From: Microbacterium sp. LWH13-1.2 | GTDB lineage: Bacteria; Actinomycetota; Actinomycetes; Actinomycetales; Microbacteriaceae | Direction: 5' to 3' | Length of the DNA: 64,000 nt | Assembly: GCF_038397735.1 (NCBI RefSeq) | Contig: NZ_CP151635.1 | Location: 496,001 to 560,000 of the forward strand | Part shown: piece after piece, positions 49,429-59,087 of the stretch | Position numbering within the stretch: position 1 is the stretch's first letter | Layout of the letters: each line of letters opens with the position of its first letter | Made by a program: the position numbers and the translations under genes | The notes under the pieces: model-generated | Told to the model about the DNA's origin: nothing | Database searches by the model: none | What the model saw: only the letters and a program-made list of their open reading frames with translations

Positions 49429-50331
49429 ATGTCGATCTACCTCAACAAGGACTCCAAGGTCATCGTCCAGGGCATCACCGGCGGCGAGGGCACCAAGCAC
49501 ACGGCACTCATGCTGAAGGCCGGCACCCAGGTCGTCGGTGGCGTGAACGCCCGCAAGGCCGGCACCACGGTCTCGCACACCGACAAGGACGGCAACGCCG
49601 TCGAGCTCCCCGTCTTCGCCTCCGTCGCCGAGGCCATGAAGGAGACCGGCGCAGACGTGTCGATCGCCTTCGTGCCGGGTGCGTTCACGAAGGACGCGAT
49701 GATCGAGGCCATCGACGCCGAGATCCCGCTTCTCGTCGTCATCACCGAGGGCGTGCCCGTCGGCGACTCGGCCGAGGCATGGGCCTACGCGCAGAGCAAG
49801 GGCAACACGACCCGCATCATCGGACCGAACTGCCCCGGCATCATCACCCCCGGTGAGGCGCTCGTCGGCATCACCCCGGCGAACATCACCGGCAAGGGCC
49901 CGATCGGCCTCGTGTCGAAGTCGGGCACCCTGACGTACCAGATGATGTTCGAGCTGCGCGACCTGGGCTTCTCGACCGCCATCGGCATCGGCGGCGACCC
50001 CGTCATCGGCACGACGCACATCGACGCGCTCGCCGCATTCGAGGCCGACCCCGAGACCAAGGCGATCGTGATGATCGGTGAGATCGGTGGCGACGCCGAA
50101 GAGCGCGCGGCCGACTACATCAAGGCACATGTCACCAAGCCGGTCGTCGGCTACGTCGCGGGCTTCACGGCCCCCGAGGGCAAGACCATGGGTCACGCCG
50201 GTGCGATCGTCTCCGGCTCCGCCGGTACCGCTCAGGCGAAGAAGGAGGCCCTCGAGGCCGCCGGTGTCAAGGTCGGCAAGACGCCGTCCGAGACCGCCGC
50301 TCTGATGCGTGAGATCGTCGAGTCGCTCTAA
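49429..50331 (+). CDS. sucD: Succinate-CoA ligase alpha subunit
   Basis: This 300-residue alpha subunit has an N-terminal CoA-binding Rossmann domain ([20 protein letters not shown]). The phosphohistidine loop lies near [20 protein letters not shown] (the His is the transient phosphate acceptor). [20 protein letters not shown] and [19 protein letters not shown] are further family motifs. The gene follows sucC with an 18-bp gap and ends in a hairpin at 50347. Length is typical. Confidence 0.96.
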   Translation: MSIYLNKDSKVIVQGITGGEGTKHTALMLKAGTQVVGGVNARKAGTTVSHTDKDGNAVELPVFASVAEAMKETGADVSIAFVPGAFTKDAMIEAIDAEIPLLVVITEGVPVGDSAEAWAYAQSKGNTTRIIGPNCPGIITPGEALVGITPANITGKGPIGLVSKSGTLTYQMMFELRDLGFSTAIGIGGDPVIGTTHIDALAAFEADPETKAIVMIGEIGGDAEERAADYIKAHVTKPVVGYVAGFTAPEGKTMGHAGAIVSGSAGTAQAKKEALEAAGVKVGKTPSETAALMREIVESL

Positions 50332-50346
50332 GCGCTATAATCGAGG

Positions 50347-50378
50347 AGAAGGCCCTGGACTCCACTCCGGGGCCTTCT
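50347..50378. terminator. sucCD terminator, shared with the convergent methyltransferase gene
   Basis: AGAAGGCCC pairs with GGGCCTTCT around a 14-base loop and is followed by TCTATG; it ends one base before the minus-strand stop at 50380. Confidence 0.8.
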
Positions 50379-50379
50379 T

Positions 50380-51309
50380 CTATGCCCGGAAGGGGTCTCT
50401 GCCGAGCCGCTCCCAGATCGCCGCGACGTGCCGTGAGTCGGTTCCGCAGCATCCTCCGATGACCCGCACCGACGGCATCCGCTCGAGGAGCGCGGTCACG
50501 CGCTCGGCCAGTTCGACGGGGTCGCCATCATCGAGTGTCTCGGACTCGTCTAGCTCTGCGTGCGAGAGGCGGGACGCATTGGGACGGATGCCGATGACGC
50601 GCCGAGCCGTATGGGCATCCAGAGCCCGGTCGAAGTGGTCGGGGTGCGCGCAGTTGAGGAAGAAACCGTCCGGGGCCCCGGCCGTATCGACCTCGGCGAC
50701 CGTCGCGGCGAGCGTACGACCCGATGCGAGCAGCCCGTCGGTCTCGACGGTGAACGAGATCTCGACGTCCACGCCGGCCGCACGCGCCGCGCGGACGACG
50801 CCACGCGCCTCGGCAGCATCGGTGAGCGTGTAGGCCGCGATCACATCCACGCCTGCGTCGGCGAGAGCGCGGACCTGGTCACGGTGATAGCGATAGGCGT
50901 CGTCGGGTCCGGTGATCGGGTCCCACGCTCCCGAACGGTAGCCGTCGCCCCGAGGGCCGAGCATCCCCACGATCCTCACTGCAGTCAGACCGGATTCCGC
51001 GGCGATCTGCTGCAGCAGCCTCACCGCATCGATGTTGACCCGGCGCAGCGCGTCGATATCGTAGCCGAGCCGAGCACCCCAGTCGGCGCTCGCTCGCCAC
51101 GTGGGCGTCTCGAGGCGAAGCGCGGCGTGATGCGCCCGGGCGATCTCGACGTAGCCGAGGTAGTACTCTCTCAGCGTTCGGCGGCCATCGTCATCATCGA
51201 GCAGCACGAAAGCGGCGAAGTCGGGAAGATCGATGCCGTGGTGGAAGATCAGATCGGTCTCCAGGCCGCCGTCTGTGACGTGCCGGACAGGAGCGGTGGG
51301 TGCGGACAT
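50380..51309 (-). CDS. mmuM: Homocysteine S-methyltransferase family protein
   Basis: This 309-residue zinc enzyme transfers a methyl group from S-methylmethionine or S-adenosylmethionine to homocysteine to give methionine. The TIM-barrel opens VTDGGLETDLIFHHGIDLPD. The zinc Cys residues are in FFLNCAHPDHF and IGGCCGTDSRHVAAIWE. The gene stands alone, converging on sucD. The symbol is by family; the methyl donor is not proven. Start is ATG 51309, giving a normal length. Confidence 0.85.
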   Translation of the reverse strand: MSAPTAPVRHVTDGGLETDLIFHHGIDLPDFAAFVLLDDDDGRRTLREYYLGYVEIARAHHAALRLETPTWRASADWGARLGYDIDALRRVNIDAVRLLQQIAAESGLTAVRIVGMLGPRGDGYRSGAWDPITGPDDAYRYHRDQVRALADAGVDVIAAYTLTDAAEARGVVRAARAAGVDVEISFTVETDGLLASGRTLAATVAEVDTAGAPDGFFLNCAHPDHFDRALDAHTARRVIGIRPNASRLSHAELDESETLDDGDPVELAERVTALLERMPSVRVIGGCCGTDSRHVAAIWERLGRDPFRA

Positions 51310-51383
51310 CGGTGCCTGCTCTCCTCGGGTGCTTCCGGTCTAGCACTGCGCGACGGGCGACGCCACGGGTTCCGCACACGACA

Positions 51384-51414
51384 GAGGGGCGGATGCGATT
51401 CGCATCCGCCCCTC
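51384..51414. terminator. Hairpin terminator of the purine permease gene
   Basis: A perfect 14-bp stem (GAGGGGCGGATGCG and complement) with a 3-base loop lies 17 bp after the minus-strand stop at 51432. Confidence 0.85.
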
Positions 51415-51431
51415 CGATGTCCACTCGTCGC

Positions 51432-52889
51432 TCAGGCGACGCCGAACAGTGCTTCGATCGGCCCGCGGGCGAAGAAGATCACGAAGCCGACGGCAACGAT
51501 CCACAGCAGCGGGCTGATCTTGCGAGCCTTGCCGGAGAGCGCCTGGATGAGCACCCAGCTGACGAAGCCGGCGCCGATTCCGTTGGCGATCGAGTAGGTC
51601 AGCGGCATCACGGTCACGGTCAGGAACACGGGCAGCAGTACATCGAACTCGGTGAGGTCGATGTACTTGATCTGCGCCATCATCATCGCGCCGACGATCA
51701 CGAGCGCGGCGGCCGCGATCTCAGTCGGGACGATTGACGTGAGTGGCGTGAGGAACATCGCGAGCAGGAACATGCCACCCGTGATCAGGTTGGCGAAACC
51801 GGTGCGTGCACCCTCTCCGATACCCGCTCCGGACTCGATGAACACGGTGCTCGACGACGACGAGGTGCCACCACCGACGATCGCGCCGACACCTTCGACG
51901 ACCAGTGCGGACTTGATGCGCGGGAAGTCGCCGTTCTCGTTCGCAAGATCGGCTTCCTTGGCAAGGCCGGTCATCGTGCCCATGGCGTCGAAGAAGTTCG
52001 AGAAGACGAGGGTGAAGACGATCATCACGATCGCGACGAGGCTGACCTTGCTGAAGTCGAAGCTGAAGTCGACCGCGCCGACCAGGCTCAGGTCGGGCAG
52101 GCCGAACGGCGAGCCGGTGAGCGTGGGGACCGTCAGCCCCCAGCCTCCGGCGTTTCCGTCTGCTGCGGCCCCGAGGTGCCAGATCGCCTCGACGATCACC
52201 GCGAGCACCGTGCCCGAGACGAGGCCGATGAGCAGCCCGCCCTTGACCTTGCGGGCGACCAGGATGCCGGTGACGATGAGCGTGACGATGAACAGCACGG
52301 TCGGCACGGTCGCGACGGATCCGCCGACCCCGAGGCCCACGGGCGGGGACGCGCTGCCGGTGGCGGTGACGAAGCCCGAGTTGACGAAGCCGATGAAGGC
52401 GATGAACAGGCCGATTCCGACCGTGATCGCGATCTTCAGCTGGAACGGCACGGCGTCGAAGATCATCTTCCGAAGGCCCGTGGCTGCGAGGAGCACGATC
52501 ACGAGACCGTTGATCATGACGAGCGCCATGGCCTCGGGCCAGGTGACCTGGCCGACGACCGAGAACGCGACGAAGGCGTTGATGCCGAGGCCGGCTGCGA
52601 AGCCGAAGGGCAGGCGGGTGATGAGACCGAACAGGATCGTCATCACGCCGGCGGTCAGCGCGGTCGCGGCGCCGACGGCGCTGAAGTCGAGGGTGTCGCC
52701 TGCGACATCGGCCGAGCCGGACAGGATGATCGGGTTGAGGATCACGATGTAGGCCATCGTGACGAAGGTCACCAGACCCCCTCGGATCTCGGTGCCGATC
52801 GTGGATCCGCGCTTGCTGATCTCGAAGAAGCGGTCCAGGGCGTTCGTGGGTTCGGCCGTGGAGCGGGTGGGGGACGGGGCAGTTGTCAT
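51432..52889 (-). CDS. NCS2 family nucleobase (adenine/guanine/hypoxanthine) permease
   Basis: This 485-residue inner-membrane transporter with about 12-14 helices is of the AzgA-like branch of NCS2. Visible are the N-terminal SKRGSTIGTEIRGGLVTFVT, FGFAAGLGINAFVAFSVV, and the substrate/ion regions VFSNFFDAMGTMTGLAKEAD and GGGTSSSSSTVFIESGAGIG. This group takes up purines by proton symport. GGAGG lies 7 bases before ATG 52889. Its location near purN and purH suits purine salvage beside synthesis, although the strand is opposite. Exact specificity is not readable. Confidence 0.9.
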   Translation of the reverse strand: MTTAPSPTRSTAEPTNALDRFFEISKRGSTIGTEIRGGLVTFVTMAYIVILNPIILSGSADVAGDTLDFSAVGAATALTAGVMTILFGLITRLPFGFAAGLGINAFVAFSVVGQVTWPEAMALVMINGLVIVLLAATGLRKMIFDAVPFQLKIAITVGIGLFIAFIGFVNSGFVTATGSASPPVGLGVGGSVATVPTVLFIVTLIVTGILVARKVKGGLLIGLVSGTVLAVIVEAIWHLGAAADGNAGGWGLTVPTLTGSPFGLPDLSLVGAVDFSFDFSKVSLVAIVMIVFTLVFSNFFDAMGTMTGLAKEADLANENGDFPRIKSALVVEGVGAIVGGGTSSSSSTVFIESGAGIGEGARTGFANLITGGMFLLAMFLTPLTSIVPTEIAAAALVIVGAMMMAQIKYIDLTEFDVLLPVFLTVTVMPLTYSIANGIGAGFVSWVLIQALSGKARKISPLLWIVAVGFVIFFARGPIEALFGVA

Positions 52890-52980
52890 CGGGAAACCTC
52901 CGCAGGCGACGATATCGTGTCGCGCGAGTCGCGCGCGCCCCCAGGCGACGACAGGGTTCTCGTCGTAGTCTCGATTCGAT

Positions 52981-54375
52981 ATGCAACGCCTCCTCGTCGC
53001 GCTCCTCGCCGCCTTCGATGCCGCCATCGCTGCGGCGGTCGGTCTCGTGGTCCTGCTGGCGCCGCTCACGCTCCTGTGGACGCTCGCGTTCGGCGTGAGC
53101 GCCGACTGGGGTGCCCTCTGGCCCCTCACGGGCACGCTCTGGCAGTTCGGACACGGAGTGCCTCTGAACGTCGATGTCGCGACCGACGTCCTGCGCGCGA
53201 CGGGCATCGCTCCGGAGGCCGCGACGTTCACCCTCTCGGTGACGCCCCTCGCATTCCTGCTCTTCACGCTGTTGTTCGCGGCTCGGTCCGGCGCGCGTGC
53301 GGCGCGCGCCGGAGCGTGGCTGCTCGGTGCGCTCTCGGGGGTTCTGGCGTACGGGGTGGTGGCGACCGCCGTCGCTTTCACCTCGAACCTCTCGGCTGCC
53401 CAGACCGACGTCGCGCCGGCGATCCTGCTGCCGACCGCCGTCTACCTCGTAGGCGCCGTCAGTGGGGCTGTGCGCATCGCGTGGGAGGACGGCGACGGCG
53501 GGCTGCTCGACCGGGTGCACGATGTCGTCGACTCGTGGGGCGACTGGGGGCCCGTGCCGAGTTCCGCTGTCCGTGGCGCGGCGTTCGCCGTCGTCGGTGT
53601 GACCGCGGTCGCCGCCCTCGCAGTCGCTGTCATGACGCTGACTCGCGGGGGAGAGGTGGTCGCGCTGTTCCAGGCCGCTCGCGTCGATACCCTCGGCGCG
53701 GCGGTCATCACGCTCGGGCACCTCGCGTACCTCCCCACGATGATCGTCTGGGCGGCGTCGTGGCTCGCGGGTCCGGGCTTCGCCGTGGGCGTGGGAACCG
53801 CTGTCTCTCCGGCCGGGACCGAGCTCGGGGTCGTGCCAGGCATCCCCGTGCTGGGACTGCTGCCCGAGAGCACCTCGATGTGGATGCTGATCGTGATCCT
53901 CCTCCCGATCGGCGCCGGAGCCTTCGCCGGATGGGCCGTGCGGTCCCGCCTCGTGTGGGAGGGCACCCCTCTCGGCGCCGGACCACGGGCGGCGATCGCC
54001 GGCGGCATCGGGGTGCTGACGGCTGTGGTCGCCGCGCTGGCGGCCCTGCTGGCGGGCGGATCGATGGGGCCGGGGCGGCTCGCCGAAGCGGGACCCGCCG
54101 TACTGCCGTTCGCTCTCGCACTGGGCGGTGAGGTGCTGCTCGGTGCAGCGATCCTGTTGCTCTCACCGCGACACCGCGACGAGCTCGCCGAAGAGCGCAC
54201 CGATCGATGGGTCGCCGAGATGACCGCATCCGACCTCTCCTTCGACGACTCGACGGAGCGTGTGCCCGCCGCGACGACGTGGCCCGGGGCGCCCTCCGCA
54301 TTCGACACCGCACCGCTCGGCGACGACGGCGGCTTCCGGCTGCCGAAGCGCGACCCCGACGATCCGCTGCGCTGA
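52981..54375 (+). CDS. DUF6350 / PerM-like membrane protein
   Basis: This 464-residue polytopic membrane protein has about ten hydrophobic helices and a charged C-terminal tail (RTDRWVAEMTASDLSFDD and PFRLPKRDPDD-like end). It occupies the same place as PerM in mycobacteria, between sucD and purN, where the protein is needed for cell division and persistence. Its molecular activity is unknown. Sequence similarity to PerM was judged only from context and topology. The start is ATG 52981, close behind a TAGTCT box (nine bases) and divergent from the permease gene. Confidence 0.8.
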   Translation: MQRLLVALLAAFDAAIAAAVGLVVLLAPLTLLWTLAFGVSADWGALWPLTGTLWQFGHGVPLNVDVATDVLRATGIAPEAATFTLSVTPLAFLLFTLLFAARSGARAARAGAWLLGALSGVLAYGVVATAVAFTSNLSAAQTDVAPAILLPTAVYLVGAVSGAVRIAWEDGDGGLLDRVHDVVDSWGDWGPVPSSAVRGAAFAVVGVTAVAALAVAVMTLTRGGEVVALFQAARVDTLGAAVITLGHLAYLPTMIVWAASWLAGPGFAVGVGTAVSPAGTELGVVPGIPVLGLLPESTSMWMLIVILLPIGAGAFAGWAVRSRLVWEGTPLGAGPRAAIAGGIGVLTAVVAALAALLAGGSMGPGRLAEAGPAVLPFALALGGEVLLGAAILLLSPRHRDELAEERTDRWVAEMTASDLSFDDSTERVPAATTWPGAPSAFDTAPLGDDGGFRLPKRDPDDPLR

Positions 54376-54406
54376 CACACGGGTCGGGGCGTCGCCTGGG
54401 CCCCGG

Positions 54407-54412
54407 TAGACT
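54407..54412 (+). promoter_or_regulatory. Candidate -10 box of purN
   Basis: TAGACT lies six bases before GTG 54419, supporting that start and a leaderless mRNA. Confidence 0.6.
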
Positions 54413-54418
54413 GGGCGC

Positions 54419-55006
54419 GTGCTCACGGTCGCCGTTCTCATCTCGGGCACCGGCTCGAACCTTCGCGCCCTCCTCGAGGCCGCTCGTCACCCCGATTTTC
54501 CTGCGCGGGTGGTGGTCGTCGGTGCCGATCGCGAAGCCGACGGACTGGCTCACGCCGAGGAGTTCGGCATCCCGAGCTTCACGGTGCCGTGGCATGAGCA
54601 CGAGTCGCGCGACGCGTGGGGTGAAGAACTCGGACGTCAGCTCGCCGTCTGGAACGCTGACCTCGTGGTGCTCAGCGGCCTGATGCGGCTGCTGCCGGCA
54701 TCGCTGGTCGCGAGCCTCGCGCCGCGCCTGATCAACACGCATCCCGCGTACCTGCCGGAGTTCCCCGGCGCTCACGGCGTGCGGGACGCGCTCGCCGCAG
54801 GCGTCTCCGAGACGGGCGCGAGCGTGATCGTCGTCGACGACGGCGTCGACACCGGTCCGATCCTGGCGCAGGAGCGGGTGCCGGTGCTCGACGGCGACAC
54901 CGAGCACACCCTGCACGAGCGCATCAAGCCCGTCGAACGCCGTCTGCTCATCGATGTGGTGCGCCGCATCGCGACCGGCGAGCTCTCGCTGTCCTCCGCA
55001 ACCTGA
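54419..55006 (+). CDS. purN: Phosphoribosylglycinamide formyltransferase
   Basis: This 195-residue purine-biosynthesis enzyme transfers a formyl group from 10-formyltetrahydrofolate to GAR. Motifs are [40 protein letters not shown] (Asn-x-His pair of the active site) and [16 protein letters not shown] with the catalytic Asp. The length is standard. GTG 54419 is the start, six bases after TAGACT. purH follows 40 bp downstream with its own ribosome site, probably on the same mRNA. Confidence 0.95.
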   Translation: MLTVAVLISGTGSNLRALLEAARHPDFPARVVVVGADREADGLAHAEEFGIPSFTVPWHEHESRDAWGEELGRQLAVWNADLVVLSGLMRLLPASLVASLAPRLINTHPAYLPEFPGAHGVRDALAAGVSETGASVIVVDDGVDTGPILAQERVPVLDGDTEHTLHERIKPVERRLLIDVVRRIATGELSLSSAT

Positions 55007-55046
55007 ACCGAACCACGCACGCCACCCTCGCACGAAGGAGCCCATC

Positions 55047-56654
55047 ATGGCCGGCCCCCGCCACGACCACTCGCTGTACCGCGATCGCGACACCGTCCCG
55101 GTGCGCCGCGCACTCGTCTCGGTCAGCGACAAGACCGATCTGCTCGTGCTCGCCAAGTCCCTGTCGGAGGCCGGCGTGCAGATCGTTTCGACCGGTTCGA
55201 CCGCGTCGACCATCCGCGAGGCCGGGTTCGAGGTCACCGACGTCGCCGCCGTCACCGGCGTCGCCGAGATGCTCGACGGCCGGGTGAAGACGCTGCACCC
55301 GAAGATCCACGGCGGTCTGCTCGCCGACTTGCGTCTCGAGGACCACGAGCGCCAGCTCGCCGACCTCGACATCGCTCCGTTCGAGCTCGTCGTCGTGAAC
55401 CTCTACCCCTTCGTCGAGACGGTCGCCTCGGGTGCCGAGGGCGACGACGTCGTCGAGCAGATCGACATCGGCGGGCCCGCCATGGTGCGCGCTGCGGCCA
55501 AGAACCACGCGAACGTCGCGATCGTCGTGTCGCCGCAGTCGTACGGCGGCATCATCAGCGCCATCGAGAACGGCGGCACCACGCTGACGCAGCGCCGCGA
55601 GCTCGCAGCGCGCGCGTTCGCGCACACGGCCGCGTACGACACGGCGGTGGCATCCTGGTTCGCGGAGGGCACGCTCGGTGAGGGGGAGGACCTGCCCACC
55701 CACCTGACGATCCAGGCCGAGCTTCTCAACACGCTGCGCTACGGCGAGAACTCGCACCAGCGCGGCGCGATCTACACGCGCGTCGGCGGTCACGGCATCG
55801 CCCAGGCCACGCAGCTCCAGGGCAAGGAGATGTCGTACAACAACTACGTCGATGCGGATGCCGCGCTGCGCGCCGCCTACGACATGGTCAAGCCCGCCGT
55901 CGCGATCATCAAGCACGCGAACCCCTGCGGCATCGCGACCACCGCGCCCAACGCCCTCGACCCGATCGCGAGCGCGCACATCCGCGCCCACGAGTGCGAC
56001 CCGGTGTCGGCGTATGGCGGAGTCATCGCCGCGAACGGCACCGTGACGCTCAAGATGGCCGAGAACCTGAAGGACATCTTCACCGAGGTGATCGTCGCGC
56101 CGTCGTTCGAGCCGGCAGCCCTCGAGGTCTTCAAGGCGAAGAAGAACCTGCGTCTGCTGCAGCTGCCCGAGGACTGGCAGCAGGAGCGCATGGACGTTCG
56201 CCTGGTCTCCGGCGGCCTCCTGCTGCAGGATGCCGACCGGTTCCCCGACGACATCGTCTCGGTCGCGAAGAACTGGGAGCTCGTCTCGGGTGAGCGCCCG
56301 AGCGACGAGGAGATGGAGAACCTGATCTTCGCGTGGAAGGCGTGCCGCGCTGTGAAGTCGAACGCGATCGTCCTCGCGAAGGACAACGCCACGGTGGGCG
56401 TCGGCATGGGCCAGGTCAATCGCGTCGACTCGTGCCGCCTCGCGGTCGAGCGTGCAGGCGACCGGGCCGCAGGCTCCGTCGCAGCATCCGATGCGTTCTT
56501 CCCGTTCGCCGACGGCGCCCAGGTGCTGATCGATGCGGGCGTCACGGCCATCGTGCAGCCCGGCGGATCGGTGCGCGATGAAGAGGTCGTGGACGCTGCG
56601 CGCAAGGCCGGCGTCACGATGTTCTTCACGGGAGAGCGTCACTTCTTCCACTGA
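55047..56654 (+). CDS. purH: Bifunctional AICAR formyltransferase / IMP cyclohydrolase
   Basis: This 535-residue enzyme does the last two steps to IMP. The N-terminal IMP cyclohydrolase domain begins [20 protein letters not shown] and carries [16 protein letters not shown]. The C-terminal transformylase domain has [40 protein letters not shown] and [27 protein letters not shown] precedes ATG 55047; a longer in-frame extension overlaps purN and was rejected. The gene is followed by a strong hairpin at 56681. Confidence 0.96.
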   Translation: MAGPRHDHSLYRDRDTVPVRRALVSVSDKTDLLVLAKSLSEAGVQIVSTGSTASTIREAGFEVTDVAAVTGVAEMLDGRVKTLHPKIHGGLLADLRLEDHERQLADLDIAPFELVVVNLYPFVETVASGAEGDDVVEQIDIGGPAMVRAAAKNHANVAIVVSPQSYGGIISAIENGGTTLTQRRELAARAFAHTAAYDTAVASWFAEGTLGEGEDLPTHLTIQAELLNTLRYGENSHQRGAIYTRVGGHGIAQATQLQGKEMSYNNYVDADAALRAAYDMVKPAVAIIKHANPCGIATTAPNALDPIASAHIRAHECDPVSAYGGVIAANGTVTLKMAENLKDIFTEVIVAPSFEPAALEVFKAKKNLRLLQLPEDWQQERMDVRLVSGGLLLQDADRFPDDIVSVAKNWELVSGERPSDEEMENLIFAWKACRAVKSNAIVLAKDNATVGVGMGQVNRVDSCRLAVERAGDRAAGSVAASDAFFPFADGAQVLIDAGVTAIVQPGGSVRDEEVVDAARKAGVTMFFTGERHFFH

Positions 56655-56680
56655 GTCGCGCTCCGTCGCGAGCCCTTCAT

Positions 56681-56725
56681 CGACGAGACCCTCTCCTGCC
56701 GGCTCAGCGGGAGGGGGTCTCGTCG
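56681..56725. terminator. purH terminator hairpin
   Basis: A 16-bp stem (CGACGAGACCCTCTCC with its complement, one G-U) with a 13-base loop is followed by TTCGG. Confidence 0.85.
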
Positions 56726-56823
56726 TTCGGTATCCGGTCCCCTCCGAGAGCGGGGAGCGAGTGCTCCGCTGCGATGTCCGATTTCCGCCAGTCGAGGTCG
56801 GAGGCGCATGACAGAGTGGAGGC

Positions 56824-58323
56824 ATGAGCTTCCCCGTGACCGACTTCGATGAGCGGTATCGTGCCATCAGCGCGCGCGACACCCGCTTCGACGGCCAGTT
56901 CGTGACGGCCGTCAGCTCCACCGGCATCTACTGCCGTCCGAGCTGCCCCGCGCGCACACCCAAGCCGCAGAACGTCACGTTCTATCCGACCAGTGCCGCG
57001 GCCCACGAAGCCGGATTCCGCGCCTGCAAGCGCTGCCTCCCCGAGGCGGCTCCCGGCTCGCCGGCCTGGGATCTGCGCGGCGACGTCGCCGCCCGCGCGA
57101 TGCGCCTGATCGCCTCTGGCGTGGTCGAGCGCGAGGGGGTGTCGGGTCTCGCGCAGCGCCTCGGATACTCCACGCGCCACCTCACCCGGCTGCTGTCCAC
57201 CGAGCTGGGAGCGGGCCCGCTCGCCCTCGCCCGCGCACACCGTGCTCACACAGCGCGGATGCTGCTCGTCGGCACCGAGATGCCCGTCTCCGACGTCGCC
57301 TTCTCGGCCGGATTCGCGAGCATCCGGCAGTGCAACGACACGATCCGTGAGGTCTTCGGGCTGACGCCGGGTGAGCTCAGGGCTCGGCGGCGGATGCCGG
57401 CATCCGTCGCTCCGGGGTCGATCGACCTCGTCCTGCCGTACCGGGGGCCACTCGATGCATCCGGGATCTTCCAGTGGATGGCCGCGCGAGCGGTGTCGGG
57501 CGTCGAAGAGGCGACGGCGACGTCGTTCTCGCGGCACCTGCGGATGGCCGGTGGCCCCGCCTGGTTCGAGGTGCGGCAGGAGCCCTCAACGCGCCTGCAT
57601 CTGCGCGCACGGGTGACCCAGCTCGGCGACCTCGCGCCGCTCGTCTCCACCGCGCGACGCATCTTCGATCTCGATGCCGACCCCCTCGCAGTCGACGAGG
57701 CGCTGAGTGCGCACCCCGAGCTCGCTCCTCTCGTCGCCCGCACGCCAGGCATCCGCGTGCCCGGGGCCGCGAATCCGCACGAGATGCTGATCCGCGCGAT
57801 GATCGGCCAGCAGATCACTGTCGTCGCCGCACGGACGGCACTCACGGCTCTCGCCGACGCATTGGGGGAGCGGACCGAGCACGGTCTGCTGTTCCCCACG
57901 ATGTCGGCGATCGCCGAACACGGCGACGAGGTTCTCCGCGGCCCGGGAGCGCGCATCCGCGCCATCGTAGGCGCCGCGTCCGCCCTCGCCGACGGAACCC
58001 TGAAGCTCACGGTCGGAGACGACGGGGTCGAGCAGCGTGCGGCCCTGCTCGCGATGCCGGGCATCGGCCCGTGGACGGCCGATTACGTGCGGATGCGCGT
58101 GCTCGGAGACCCCGACATCCTGCTCCCCGGCGACGTCGCACTGCGTGCGGGGGCTGCCGCCTCCGGACTGCCCGGCGATCCGCTGCCGCTCGTCGCGTGG
58201 GCGGAGCGCGCAGCTCCATGGCGCAGCTATCTCAGTGCACACCTCTGGCGCGCGGCGCCGGCACGGCCCTCGCGACGCACGCGCGCGTCCCAGACCACCA
58301 TCCTTGCGAAGGAGACCTCATGA
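56824..58323 (+). CDS. Ada-AlkA fusion: methylphosphotriester sensor plus 3-methyladenine DNA glycosylase
   Basis: This 499-residue DNA-repair protein has an N-terminal Ada metal-binding domain, with Cys37 and Cys41 in [13 protein letters not shown] and Cys68 and Cys71 in ACKRCLPEA. Cys37 matches the methyl acceptor position. Next is an AraC-type helix-turn-helix (about 95-190, [37 protein letters not shown]). An AlkA-type glycosylase (about 205-495) has a helix-hairpin-helix [16 protein letters not shown] and the catalytic Asp region [11 protein letters not shown]. It can sense methylation, activate transcription and excise alkylated bases. It overlaps the Ogt gene by 4 bp (ATGA), so the two form an adaptive-response operon. 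Confidence 0.92.
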   Translation: MSFPVTDFDERYRAISARDTRFDGQFVTAVSSTGIYCRPSCPARTPKPQNVTFYPTSAAAHEAGFRACKRCLPEAAPGSPAWDLRGDVAARAMRLIASGVVEREGVSGLAQRLGYSTRHLTRLLSTELGAGPLALARAHRAHTARMLLVGTEMPVSDVAFSAGFASIRQCNDTIREVFGLTPGELRARRRMPASVAPGSIDLVLPYRGPLDASGIFQWMAARAVSGVEEATATSFSRHLRMAGGPAWFEVRQEPSTRLHLRARVTQLGDLAPLVSTARRIFDLDADPLAVDEALSAHPELAPLVARTPGIRVPGAANPHEMLIRAMIGQQITVVAARTALTALADALGERTEHGLLFPTMSAIAEHGDEVLRGPGARIRAIVGAASALADGTLKLTVGDDGVEQRAALLAMPGIGPWTADYVRMRVLGDPDILLPGDVALRAGAAASGLPGDPLPLVAWAERAAPWRSYLSAHLWRAAPARPSRRTRASQTTILAKETS

Positions 58324-58817
58324 ACGCCATCATCCAGACCATCGATACTCCCGACGGCCCCTTCACGATCCTCGCCGATAGCCGGCAGCGCGTGCTCTCC
58401 TCCGGGTGGACCAGCGACCAGGAAGCGATCGTCGGGCGTCTCTCGGCCGCCGCGCGCCCGACGGAGGTCAGCGAGGGCGAGACTGATGCGGCAGCCGCAG
58501 TGCGCGCCTTCTACGAGGGAGACCTGTCGGCGATCGACGCGGTCGCGGTCACGCAGACGGGCACGCCTCTGCAGCTCGCCGGATGGTCGGCGCTGCGTGC
58601 GATCGAGCCGGGGGAGCCGTTGACCTACACCTCGTTCGCAGCGCGCCTCGGCAACCCCCGTGCGGTGCGGGCGGCTGCCTCGATCTGCGCCCGCAACGCG
58701 CCCGCGCTGTTCGTGCCGTGCCACCGGGTGCTGCGATCCGACGGAACTCTCGGCGGCTTCGCCTGGGGCCTCGAGGTCAAGGCGAGTCTGCTGGCGCGAG
58801 AAGCAGGAGTTCGCTGA
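58320..58817 (+). CDS. ogt: Methylated-DNA-protein cysteine S-methyltransferase
   Basis: This 165-residue suicide repair protein removes alkyl groups from O6 of guanine. The active-site motif is [12 protein letters not shown], with the acceptor Cys at residue 134. [19 protein letters not shown] and a C-terminal [14 protein letters not shown] are standard. The ATG at 58320 overlaps the Ada-AlkA stop (ATGA), so translation is coupled and it probably belongs to the same alkylation-induced operon. The next gene region begins with an independent promoter. Confidence 0.95.
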   Translation: MNAIIQTIDTPDGPFTILADSRQRVLSSGWTSDQEAIVGRLSAAARPTEVSEGETDAAAAVRAFYEGDLSAIDAVAVTQTGTPLQLAGWSALRAIEPGEPLTYTSFAARLGNPRAVRAAASICARNAPALFVPCHRVLRSDGTLGGFAWGLEVKASLLAREAGVR

Positions 58818-58833
58818 ATCGGGAATCTCTCTT

Positions 58834-58863
58834 GCGGTCAGCTGGTTCACAGGAATAGGCTGG
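58834..58863 (+). promoter_or_regulatory. Candidate promoter of the leader-peptide/ABC exporter operon
   Basis: TTGCGG (58834-58839), 18 bp, then TAGGCT (58858-58863). Transcription would start near 58870, giving a leader of roughly 220 bases before the first exporter gene. Confidence 0.5.
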
Positions 58864-58914
58864 TGGGCTGTCGCACCGACCGGACGACATAGCCGAGCCC
58901 CTGAGGAGGACACC

Positions 58915-58980
58915 ATGACATCGATCGCCGCTGTGCAGATCGCCGCTCTCGGCTCGACCCCGGTGCGCCCGCTCCGCTAG
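58915..58980 (+). CDS. Putative 21-residue leader peptide upstream of ABC exporter genes
   Basis: This 22-codon reading frame (including TAG) begins at ATG 58915 behind a strong ribosome site, GAGGAGGA, at four bases spacing. The peptide begins [13 protein letters not shown] and ends STPVRPLR. It lies alone in the leader of the heterodimeric ABC exporter operon, 107 bp before the first start. Both the strong initiation signal and the small size suggest a regulatory leader peptide rather than a structural protein. The Arg-Pro-Leu-Arg end is reminiscent of positively charged end motifs on which antibiotic-bound ribosomes stall. Not proven; it could also be a small protein. Confidence 0.6.
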   Translation: MTSIAAVQIAALGSTPVRPLR

Positions 58981-59013
58981 AGCCTTTCCGATACGCACGA
59001 CCTCACCGGATGC

Positions 59014-59030
59014 CGGACTCCGAGAGTCCG
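59014..59030 (+). promoter_or_regulatory. Candidate attenuator hairpin between leader peptide and exporter
   Basis: CGGACTC-CGA-GAGTCCG is a 7-bp stem. Its central CCGAGAG (59020-59026) is also complementary to CTCTCGG (58946-58952) inside the leader peptide frame, so two alternative structures are possible. A further direct repeat CCGATACG occurs at 58988 and 59063. Confidence 0.4.
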
Positions 59031-59087
59031 TTCGCGCGTCCGTCCCCTTCAGCAACCGCTTCCCGATACGAAACTCGTCTGAGAGAC

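Noticed and set aside
52176..54131. A 651-codon plus-strand frame across the purine permease and DUF6350 region
   Set aside because: It crosses two opposite genes with strong family motifs and has no motif of its own.
58660..58980. A 106-codon frame overlapping ogt and the leader peptide
   Set aside because: Its N-terminal part is a shadow of ogt; only the last 22 codons with their own strong ribosome site look real.
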